Origin: Epilithonimonas lactis
Lineage (GTDB): Bacteria > Bacteroidota > Bacteroidia > Flavobacteriales > Weeksellaceae
Direction of reading: 5' to 3'
DNA: 64,000 bases
Assembly (NCBI RefSeq): GCF_900110605.1
Contig: NZ_FOFI01000001.1
Span: 248,001-312,000 of the forward strand
The notes beneath the pieces were generated by a model, which was given only the letters and a program-made list of their open reading frames with translations, was not told where the DNA came from and did no database searches. This document shows positions 57,623-64,000 of this stretch, piece after piece; within the stretch, counting starts at the first letter, position 1, and each line of letters opens with the position of its first letter. Made by a program: the position numbers and the translations under genes.

Positions 57623-58306
57623 TTAATCTCTTCTGCTCAAAAATATTCTCAAAATATACCAGAACAAAAGCATAATAGATGAGAACAATTGTAAAGCCGC
57701 GCCGACATATTGACCTTTGGAGTATTGATTTTTGATGTTGTAAGTCTCATACAAAATACTTGCACTAGCCAACGCAACCATCGCCAAAGAGAACCAAAGT
57801 CCAAGATTGAACCCGAAAATTGCGCCAACCACAATCACGCCCAGCGCTACAAATCCACCAATCACAATAATATTTCTAAGGAAAGAAAAATCTTTGTTCG
57901 TGAGGAAAACTGCCGCCGTCAATCCAGCAAACATAAATGCCGTTACCAGCGCTGCCTGCGTGATGATTTCCGGTGCGTACAACGTCGCGATGCCTAACAT
58001 CGGAAGGAAAATTACCGCTTGAATCAAGACAAACAATCCCAATCCCAGATATTGCGTGGTCTTTGAAACGGAAAACGACAATTTGGTCGCCAACATAGAC
58101 ACCATCCAAAACACACCGATGATGAGCAACCAAGTATATTGGCCAGAAACCATCGACAAAATCATTTCCATCGGAACCACTTTCAGCAAGATGCTTTCCA
58201 CCGCTCCGAACGCCAAAATCGCCACTGCGACGTGCATATACGTTTTTCTGTAAAATTCTGCTCTTTCGATTTCCGAAATTTCCGAAACCATTAATGAATC
58301 ATTCAT
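57623..58306 (-). CDS. Bax inhibitor-1/YccA family membrane protein
   Basis: This protein of 227 aa starts at ATG 58306 (MNDSLMVSEISEIERAEFYR). It has seven hydrophobic helices. Family landmarks are FYRKTYMHVAVAILAFGAVE near the N-terminus and LYETYNIKNQYSKGQYVGAA, LQLFSSIMLLFWYILRIF near the C-terminus. The D/E...Y-x5-S pattern matches BsYetJ-like calcium-leak channels. The physiological role is unproven. It is a single-gene unit. Confidence 0.92.
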   Translation of the reverse strand: MNDSLMVSEISEIERAEFYRKTYMHVAVAILAFGAVESILLKVVPMEMILSMVSGQYTWLLIIGVFWMVSMLATKLSFSVSKTTQYLGLGLFVLIQAVIFLPMLGIATLYAPEIITQAALVTAFMFAGLTAAVFLTNKDFSFLRNIIVIGGFVALGVIVVGAIFGFNLGLWFSLAMVALASASILYETYNIKNQYSKGQYVGAALQLFSSIMLLFWYILRIFLSRRD

Positions 58307-58378
58307 TTGTAAAAATTTTAATAATCTCAAAGATAGTAAAAGATACAAGAATCAAGAAAAGTTGATGTTATGTTTTTA

Positions 58379-58470
58379 TTTGGGCAGCTATTTCCGCCTT
58401 CCGTTCCCAATCTTTTTGCCTAGCTTTTCCAGCAACAAAAAAGGATTTCCACTCAAGTCGGGCTGCAGCT
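58379..58470 (-). repeat. Dispersed structured repeat, copy 6
   Basis: On the minus strand it opens GCAGCCCGACTTGAGTGG, then AAATCCTTTTTTGTTGC, has GCAAAAAGATTGGGAACGG, and ends GGAAATAGCTGCCCAAA. It is nearly the same as copy 4. It occupies the left part of the 372-bp gap before hmgA; the rest of the gap holds a partial CTCGCAGAT repeat (58520-58550) and the hmgA promoter. Confidence 0.75.
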
Positions 58471-58627
58471 TCGCAAAGTTGAAGATTTGTCTATCAATTC
58501 AACTTTCCATATTAAATTCAAATCTGCGAAATTTGCATCATCTGCGAGAAACTAAATCTTAGCTGAGCGAAAGCGTCTTTGCGAACTCAAAAATATTTTC
58601 AATAATTTCAAAAAAAACTTTGCGCTC

Positions 58628-58657
58628 TTTGCGTTAAAATAAAAAATATTACATTTG
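58628..58657 (+). promoter_or_regulatory. Consensus promoter of hmgA
   Basis: TTTG at 58628-58631, an 18-bp spacer and TACATTTG at 58650-58657; ATG 58679 follows 21 bp later. Confidence 0.75.
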
Positions 58658-58678
58658 AGAAAAGCCAAATCCAACAAA

Positions 58679-59833
58679 ATGAGATACGTTCAGCTAGGTA
58701 AGATTCCACCAAAAAGACACACGGTTTTCAAATCCGAAAACGACCAGTTCTATTACGAGCAACTCTTTGGAACAGAAGGTTTTCACGGCATTGCGTCGTT
58801 GTTGTATCATACGCATCGCCCGACTCAAATCAAATCCATCGGCGAAGCAAAAGACGTGACCCCGAAAATCGCAGTCGAGAAAAACGTCACGCCAAGAATG
58901 ATAAAAGGCGCAAAAGTGACCGCCGAAGATGACTTTTTGGAAAGCCGAAAGGTTTTGATGCTAAACAACGATTTGAAAATGGGTCTGGCAAAACCAAGAA
59001 AATCGCCAGACTATTTCTATAAAAACGCAGAATGTGACGAGTTGCTCTTCGTACACGCCGGAAAAGGAATTCTGAAAACAATGCTCGGAAATATTACGTT
59101 TTCTGTCGGTGATTATCTCATCATTCCAAGAGGAACGATTTATCAACTGGAATTGGAATCCGAAGATAATGTTTTCCTTTTCATCGAAGCGCATTCCCCG
59201 ATTTACACGCCAAAACGCTACCGAAATGAGTTCGGACAATTGCTGGAGCATTCTCCGTTTTGTGAGCGCGATATTGTTCCGCCAACTTTCGTAGAACCAA
59301 AAAATGAGAAAGGCGATTTCCTCATCAAAGTCAAAAAGGAAAATCAAATCACGGATTTCATTTATGCTACGCATCCGTTTGATATTGTTGGTTGGGACGG
59401 CTATTTTTATCCATATAAATTCAATATCAAGAACTTCGAACCGATTACGGGGAGAATTCATCAACCGCCTCCGGTTCATCAGAACTTCGAAGCGCATAAT
59501 TTTGTGGTGTGCTCGTTCGTAGCAAGAATGTACGATTATCATCCACAAGCGATTCCTGCGCCATACAACCATTCGAATATCGATTCCGACGAGGTTTTGT
59601 TTTATACGGAAGGTGATTTTATGAGCAGAAACCACGTGGATTTGATGGATTTTTCATTGCATCCAGGCGGTGTAGTTCACGGTCCGCATCCTGGTGCGAT
59701 GGAACGAAGCATCGGCAAAAAATCTACCGACGAATATGCTGTGATGGTGGACCCATTCAGGCCCTTCAAACTGACGGAAGAAGCGATAAGAGTGGAAGAC
59801 CCGAATTACAAAACGAGTTGGTTGGAAGATTAA
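58679..59833 (+). CDS. hmgA: Homogentisate 1,2-dioxygenase
   Basis: This 384-aa protein starts at ATG 58679 (MRYVQLGKIPPKRHTVFKSE); a TTG eight codons earlier overlaps the promoter and is rejected. The cupin iron site lies in APYNHSNIDSDEVLFYTEGD (His and Glu ligands) and HPGGVVHGPHPGAMERS (His), with YYEQLFGTEGFHGIASLLYH near the N-terminus. It opens the homogentisate ring to maleylacetoacetate. It belongs with hpd at 62870-64000 in tyrosine breakdown. Confidence 0.95.
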   Translation: MRYVQLGKIPPKRHTVFKSENDQFYYEQLFGTEGFHGIASLLYHTHRPTQIKSIGEAKDVTPKIAVEKNVTPRMIKGAKVTAEDDFLESRKVLMLNNDLKMGLAKPRKSPDYFYKNAECDELLFVHAGKGILKTMLGNITFSVGDYLIIPRGTIYQLELESEDNVFLFIEAHSPIYTPKRYRNEFGQLLEHSPFCERDIVPPTFVEPKNEKGDFLIKVKKENQITDFIYATHPFDIVGWDGYFYPYKFNIKNFEPITGRIHQPPPVHQNFEAHNFVVCSFVARMYDYHPQAIPAPYNHSNIDSDEVLFYTEGDFMSRNHVDLMDFSLHPGGVVHGPHPGAMERSIGKKSTDEYAVMVDPFRPFKLTEEAIRVEDPNYKTSWLED

Positions 59834-59842
59834 ATGAATAAA

Positions 59843-59869
59843 GAAAAGCTAACAGAAATGTTAGCTTTT
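59843..59869 (+). terminator. Intrinsic terminator after hmgA
   Basis: AAAAGCTAACA, loop GAAA, TGTTAGCTTTT then T. Confidence 0.9.
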
Positions 59870-59894
59870 TAAATTTAGGTCGAAATTAAATGGC

Positions 59895-60188
59895 TTAACT
59901 CCCTGCAATTGGACTTCCAAAAATCCCAACGGCCATTTCTGCCCAAATCAAAATTAATAAAGCAAGAATTCCAAATACCAAAATCAATCTGGATTTGAGA
60001 GTCTTTACTTTTTTTAGGACAAAATCTACAGCAAATGCCGTTGTAAAAAGTAACGCGCCCATAATTAGAAAATCTGAAGCTGACCAATTAACTTCGGTTG
60101 TGAATTGCATTGCTATCAGTGGTGCAGTCAAAATAAGTGCTGCTGCAGAATAAATAAAAGCTGAGGTTCGGTTTTGTGTTATCATCAT
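59895..60188 (-). CDS. Small membrane protein, unknown
   Basis: This 97-aa protein has three hydrophobic helices (AFIYSAAALILTAPLIAM; DFLIMGALLFTTAFAVDFVL; LILVFGILALLILIWAEMAV) and a short KKVKTLKSR cytosolic loop. It resembles unnamed small membrane proteins common in Flavobacteriia. It is convergent with hmgA and divergent from the CoA-transferase gene. Confidence 0.75.
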   Translation of the reverse strand: MMITQNRTSAFIYSAAALILTAPLIAMQFTTEVNWSASDFLIMGALLFTTAFAVDFVLKKVKTLKSRLILVFGILALLILIWAEMAVGIFGSPIAGS

Positions 60189-60268
60189 TTTAAAATTTAA
60201 TTACTATAAAGAACTTTGAATTGCAAAGTAAAGTCATTTTGTTGAATTCTCAAAATATTATTGTGACT

Positions 60269-60289
60269 TTTATCATTTTAACTGATAAA
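60269..60289. promoter_or_regulatory. Inverted repeat in the divergent gap
   Basis: TTTATCA (60269-60275) and TGATAAA (60283-60289) are exact reverse complements with a 7-bp spacer, between the small membrane protein and the CoA-transferase gene. Candidate operator. Confidence 0.4.
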
Positions 60290-60336
60290 TAGAGAGTTGG
60301 CTGATAATGCTCATTTTTTACCATTCAATTAAATTC

Positions 60337-60344
60337 TAACTTTG
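60337..60344 (+). promoter_or_regulatory. -7 box (TAACTTTG) of the CoA-transferase gene
   Basis: It fits TAnnTTTG, 16 bp before ATG 60361; no clear -33 element. Confidence 0.5.
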
Positions 60345-60360
60345 TTAAAAATAAAAAGCA

Positions 60361-61632
60361 ATGATCAATTACGTAAGCCCAGAAGAAGCAGTTTCAATCA
60401 TTAAAAGTGGTGACAGGATTTTCGGACACGGAAGTGCGTGTACTCCTAACCTTTTGTACGATGAATTGGGAAAACAATCCTCCCGTTTGAAAGATGTGGA
60501 GATGGTTTCCATCACGCAGCAAGGCAATGTGGAAATCGCCAAACCTCAATATAAAGATAGTTTTTACATCAATTCACTCTTCACATCTGCGCCTGTTCGG
60601 GAAGCTGTGAATTCCGAGAATGGCGATTACGTTCCGATTTTCTTGAGTGAAATTCCAATTCTTTTCAAAAATGGAATCTTACCCATCGATGTCGCTTTGA
60701 TAACCGTTTCGCCTCCAGATGCTCACGGATACTGCACGCTTGGAAGTTCTGTAGATGTAGCGCGTGGTGCAATTGATACGGCGAAAAGAATCATTGCGAT
60801 TGTGAATCCGAAAATGCCAAGAACCCACGGCGATGGAATGATCCACATCAACCGAATTGAAAAATTGGTTTGGAGCGAGGAAGAGCTTTTGACCATTAAT
60901 TATAGCGAGAAAGTTGGTGAGGAAGAAATGAAGATTGGTAGAAATGTGGCCGAATTGATTGATGACAAAGCGACAATCCAAATGGGAATCGGTACCATTC
61001 CGGATGCGGTCTTGCAATGCCTTCACAACCACAAAGACCTTGGTGTTCACACAGAAATGTTGAGCGATGGTGTCATCGATTTGATTAAAAATGATGTCAT
61101 TAATAATAAATATAAAGGCACGCACGCCAACAGAACGATTACCAGTTTTTGTTTCGGGACCAGAAGATTGTACGACTTTGTAGATGACAATCCTGCCGTG
61201 GCTTTTATGGATGTTCAGCACGTGAATTTTCCAATCAATATTATGAAGAACAAGAAAATGCACGCCATCAATTCTGCAATCGAAATTGATTTGACTGGAC
61301 AGGTTTGTGCAGATTCTATCGGAACTTATCAGTTCAGCGGAATCGGTGGACAGATGGACTTTATGCGTGGCGCAGCGTTGAGCGAAGGCGGAAAGCCAAT
61401 TATGGCCTTGTCTTCCAGAACCAAAAAAGGTGTTCCTAGAATAGTCCCTTTCCTAAAACAAGGTGCTGGTGTTGTGACAACGAGAGGTCATATCCATTAC
61501 GTTGTGACGGAGTTTGGAACGGCTTATCTTTATGGCAAAAACCTTCGTCAGAGAGCGCAAGCTTTGATAGAGATTTCGCATCCCGACGACAGAGAAATGT
61601 TGGATAGAGCAGCGTTCGAAAGATTTAAATAA
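60361..61632 (+). CDS. Acetyl-CoA hydrolase/transferase family (carboxylate CoA-transferase)
   Basis: This 423-aa protein is a two-domain CoA-transferase. It has GHGSACTPNLLYDELGKQSS, TVSPPDAHGYCTLGSSVDVA, IQMGIGTIPDAVLQCLHNHK, VHTEMLSDGVIDL (the Glu that forms the CoA thioester), IGGQMDFMRGAALSEGGKPI and HYVVTEFGTAYLYGKNLRQR. Known members use acetyl-CoA with succinate, propionate or butyrate. Its place between hmgA and hpd suggests it handles carboxylates from tyrosine breakdown, but this is inference. Confidence 0.9.
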   Translation: MINYVSPEEAVSIIKSGDRIFGHGSACTPNLLYDELGKQSSRLKDVEMVSITQQGNVEIAKPQYKDSFYINSLFTSAPVREAVNSENGDYVPIFLSEIPILFKNGILPIDVALITVSPPDAHGYCTLGSSVDVARGAIDTAKRIIAIVNPKMPRTHGDGMIHINRIEKLVWSEEELLTINYSEKVGEEEMKIGRNVAELIDDKATIQMGIGTIPDAVLQCLHNHKDLGVHTEMLSDGVIDLIKNDVINNKYKGTHANRTITSFCFGTRRLYDFVDDNPAVAFMDVQHVNFPINIMKNKKMHAINSAIEIDLTGQVCADSIGTYQFSGIGGQMDFMRGAALSEGGKPIMALSSRTKKGVPRIVPFLKQGAGVVTTRGHIHYVVTEFGTAYLYGKNLRQRAQALIEISHPDDREMLDRAAFERFK

Positions 61633-61669
61633 AACTAAACAAACTTTTAATTTTTTCTTGATTTTGTTG

Positions 61670-61677
61670 TATATTTG
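61670..61677 (+). promoter_or_regulatory. -7 box (TATATTTG) of the 61704 gene
   Basis: Perfect TAnnTTTG match 26 bp before the TTG start; the -33 element is not at the ideal distance. Confidence 0.5.
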
Positions 61678-61703
61678 ATTAAACACACAAGAAAAAAAAC
61701 TAA

Positions 61704-62501
61704 TTGAAATCAATCTATAACTTACTGAAAGAAGAGGTAAGAAAAAATCAAGCTGTTCAGAATTCTATTTTAGGCAATTCTCATCCCTGGAAAAGGAGCC
61801 ATTATATCATCCTTTCTGAAATCATTAAAGAAGACCTTTCGAACCGTGAAGAGTTGCAAAATGAACGCAAATTTGAGTTGGGAACCAGCATTTCTCACAT
61901 CACTTTGCAACGTTTTTTCGAAAGTGATTATCATTATAAAACCCATAATGACCTTCGGTTTTTGAAGACTTTGGACAAAATCTGCATCTTCCTCGGTTTC
62001 AAAGACCTGAACAGCTACGTGATGAATGTTAAGGAAAACAACATCTACAACGAGGCTTTCTTTAGCAAGGAATTCACCACAGATATTGTCTATCGATATT
62101 GCCACACCAATTTTGAGTTCTTCAAGTATTTTCCGACACTGCAATTGGAAGTATTTGACGGACTCATATTTCCGGAAGCGCCATTCATAGAACGCATCAA
62201 AAATTACAGTTCCAAACTTTGCGAAAATGGATTGAAATTGTTTACACATAACAACCGTTCCAATTTTGAGATTTTTGACCTCGACATCATTTCCGAAGAA
62301 TCTGACAAAATGGTCATTAAGACCCAGGAGTTTTGGAATTTGGTTTTCGTTGTAGAAGAAACGGGCGAAGAGTATATTGTGAATGAACTCAACACACAAA
62401 TATATTTTATCAAGAATATTGACGAAAAATGGATGATTTGGGATAATTATAATCCAAACTCCGGATTACTTAACAATGTGATAAACAAAAAACCGCACTA
62501 G
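61704..62501 (+). CDS. Hypothetical protein, flavobacterial
   Basis: This 265-aa protein starts at a TTG (61704-61706); an in-frame stop lies just upstream and the next Met is more than 100 residues downstream. The N-terminal part is helical and basic (NLLKEEVRKNQAVQNSILGN; SEIIKEDLSNREELQNERKF), followed by TSISHITLQRFFESDYHYKT and KTLDKICIFLGFKDLNSYVM. The latter resembles a lambda-repressor-like or helical DNA-binding segment used in Bacteroidetes. The C-terminal half is an alpha/beta region of NTF2-like length. No function is assigned. Confidence 0.6.
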   Translation: MKSIYNLLKEEVRKNQAVQNSILGNSHPWKRSHYIILSEIIKEDLSNREELQNERKFELGTSISHITLQRFFESDYHYKTHNDLRFLKTLDKICIFLGFKDLNSYVMNVKENNIYNEAFFSKEFTTDIVYRYCHTNFEFFKYFPTLQLEVFDGLIFPEAPFIERIKNYSSKLCENGLKLFTHNNRSNFEIFDLDIISEESDKMVIKTQEFWNLVFVVEETGEEYIVNELNTQIYFIKNIDEKWMIWDNYNPNSGLLNNVINKKPH

Positions 62502-62797
62502 GTACGGCTTATTCATTGATTTGTGTTTTTAGAATCTTGATAATTCTTTAACAAAAGTAGTCATAGAAAACGAACGAAATTAAACTTAAATATACTTATA
62601 AATACATATTGTATTATTATCATTAAAGTTAAATTAATAATGTGGATTGATTAACCTTTGTTAATTAATTTTGTATTTAAATTTTAAAATGATGATTTAT
62701 AGTGAATTATCAATAGCGCAATCGGTTGCATTGAAGTCGCTGATTTTATTTAATTCTAATTCACAATCACAAGGATTACAATCTCCCAAAACATAAA
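62502..62797. other. AT-rich intergenic region, no supported gene
   Basis: About 300 bp between the hypothetical gene and the hpd control region. It contains TTAATTAA-rich DNA and several weak TTTG words, but no ORF or strong hairpin. Its right end adjoins the palindrome at 62798-62815. Confidence 0.5.
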
Positions 62798-62815
62798 AAC
62801 TAACAATCGTTAGTT
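62798..62815. promoter_or_regulatory. Palindromic operator candidate upstream of hpd
   Basis: AACTAAC, spacer AATC, GTTAGTT: perfect 7-bp arms, with another TAGTT just after. It sits about 20 bp before a TATCTTGG -7-like box (62833-62840), so it would cover the -33 region. Probable repressor or activator site. Confidence 0.5.
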
Positions 62816-62869
62816 AGTTTCCGAAAAATTCTTATCTTGGCATCAACAGATATAAAAGTAAAAAGTAAA

Positions 62870-64000
62870 ATGTCAACACTCACTTTTGCCGAGAAAATCG
62901 CACAAGCCGAGAATTTTCTCCCAATCAACGGAACAGATTATTTAGAATTTTATGTAGGAAATGCCAAGCAGGCGGCGCATTTTTACAAAACCGCATTCGG
63001 TTTTCAGTCCGTGGCTTACGCAGGTCCGGAAACTGGCGTGCGAGACCGCTCATCTTACGTGCTTCAGCAAGGAAAAATCAGATTGGTTTTGACTTCTGGT
63101 CTCAAGTCGGATTCTCCAATTTGTGAACATCAGAAAAAACACGGCGACGGTGTCAAGATTTTGGCACTTTGGGTAGATGATGCAGAAAAAGCTTTTGAAG
63201 AAACCACAAAACGTGGCGGAAAACCATATTTGGAACCTCAAACTTTGACCGACGAATTCGGCGAAGTGAAGATGTCCGGAATCTACACTTACGGCGAAAC
63301 GGTTCATATGTTCGTGGAACGTAAGAATTACAACGGCGCATTTATGCCAGGCTACGAACCTTGGAAAAGCGACTACAATCCTTCTGATGTTGGGCTTCTG
63401 TACGTGGACCATTGCGTCGGAAATGTCGGCTGGGACAGGATGATTCCAACCGTGGAGTGGTACGAAAAAGTGATGGGATTTGTCAACATTCTTTCGTTTG
63501 ATGACAAACAAATCAATACAGAATATTCTGCTTTGATGTCAAAAGTAATGTCCAACGGAAACGGATTTGCAAAGTTTCCAATCAACGAACCAGCGGAAGG
63601 TCAAAGAAAATCTCAGGTCGAAGAATATCTCGATTTCTACGAAGGCGAAGGCGTTCAGCACATTGCTGTTGCGACAAAAGACATCGTGAAAACTGTTACA
63701 GAACTGAAGAGTAGAGGCGTGGAATTCCTTTCACCACCGCCAGAAGCCTATTACGATATGATTCCAGACAGAGTTGGAAACATTGACGAGGACATCAAAA
63801 AACTTCAGAATTTAGGGATTTTGGTGGATTGTGATGAGGAAGGCTATCTGCTTCAAATCTTCACAAAACCCGTGGAAGACAGACCAACTTTGTTCTACGA
63901 AATCATCGAGAGACACGGCGCTCAGAGCTTCGGTGCCGGAAATTTCAAAGCACTTTTCGAAGCCTTGGAAAAAGAGCAGGAAAAACGTGGCAACTTATAA
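62870..64000 (+). CDS. hpd: 4-hydroxyphenylpyruvate dioxygenase
   Basis: From ATG 62870 this is 376 aa and complete, its TAA being the last three bases of the window. The frame upstream to a TTG lies over the promoter and is rejected. It has two vicinal-oxygen-chelate domains. Iron ligands are His in LLYVDHCVGNVGWDRM, His in EGVQHIAVATKD and Glu in PTLFYEIIERHG, and the C-terminal lid is AGNFKALFEALEKEQE. It converts 4-hydroxyphenylpyruvate to homogentisate, the substrate of HmgA encoded 3 kb upstream. Confidence 0.96.
   Translation: MSTLTFAEKIAQAENFLPINGTDYLEFYVGNAKQAAHFYKTAFGFQSVAYAGPETGVRDRSSYVLQQGKIRLVLTSGLKSDSPICEHQKKHGDGVKILALWVDDAEKAFEETTKRGGKPYLEPQTLTDEFGEVKMSGIYTYGETVHMFVERKNYNGAFMPGYEPWKSDYNPSDVGLLYVDHCVGNVGWDRMIPTVEWYEKVMGFVNILSFDDKQINTEYSALMSKVMSNGNGFAKFPINEPAEGQRKSQVEEYLDFYEGEGVQHIAVATKDIVKTVTELKSRGVEFLSPPPEAYYDMIPDRVGNIDEDIKKLQNLGILVDCDEEGYLLQIFTKPVEDRPTLFYEIIERHGAQSFGAGNFKALFEALEKEQEKRGNL

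Overview
The window looks like chromosomal DNA of a member of the Flavobacteriia, most likely Chryseobacterium or a close Weeksellaceae relative. The evidence is AT-rich intergenic DNA, Bacteroidetes-type promoters (TTTG, about 19 bp, TAnnTTTG), a type A T9SS sorting domain, a TonB-dependent receptor, DUF4254 and DUF4292 proteins, a degenerate RibB-RibA fusion and a GH92 mannosidase. This assignment comes from sequence features and family knowledge, not from a database search.

Layout. 0-0.5 kb: edge of a HigBA-like toxin-antitoxin pair. 0.6-12.3 kb: housekeeping block (exonuclease III, TRIC-type channel, UvrC, SbcD/SbcC, a UPF0104 membrane protein, PanD, HU). 12.4-19.3 kb: RibA, a run of envelope genes (lipoprotein, DUF4254, TatA, EnvC-like factor, DUF4292 lipoprotein), then a nucleotidyltransferase and a flippase. 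19.3-32.2 kb: GH92 mannosidase, dihydroorotase, azoreductase with a divergent HxlR regulator, two paralogous AraC regulators beside an aldo/keto reductase and an SDR, a 2,4-dienoyl-CoA-reductase-like SDR, and an M1 peptidase. 32.3-33.8 kb: a RibB protein with a degenerate RibA domain, then tRNA-Cys.

33.8-40.9 kb is a compact integrated element of about 7.0 kb inserted at the 3' end of tRNA-Cys. It has perfect 34-bp direct-repeat ends, a tyrosine integrase, a HigBA-like pair, an excisionase-like HTH protein, a putative replication protein resembling those of filamentous phages, and several unknown genes. I see no relaxase, capsid or secretion gene. Between the replication gene and its upstream neighbour lies a very small predicted plus-strand RNA gene: a consensus promoter, an 8-bp hairpin and an intrinsic terminator within about 100 bp. 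It is antisense to the presumed replication-gene leader and is laid out like a plasmid copy-number countertranscript. This is the most interesting signal in the window.

40.9-44 kb: a Fic protein preceded by about seven TATTTGC iterons, a 3'-truncated thioesterase relic, a cupin and a MarR-GNAT fusion. 44.2-52.7 kb: a secreted-protein cluster (a small repeat protein, a large Gly-rich repeat protein, a T9SS cargo protein) divergent from a LytTR regulator and two tandem TPR histidine kinases. 52.8-58.3 kb: Mpl ligase, a thioredoxin-like protein with a TonB receptor, and a Bax-inhibitor-1 family protein. 58.6-64 kb: tyrosine catabolism, with homogentisate dioxygenase, a CoA-transferase and 4-hydroxyphenylpyruvate dioxygenase.

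Several dispersed repeats punctuate intergenic DNA. The main one is a structured family of about 90 nt with six copies (2.7, 25.5, 28.7, 32.3, 33.6 and 58.4 kb). There are also CTCGCAGAT palindromes, a 33-bp tandem repeat and several long hairpins.
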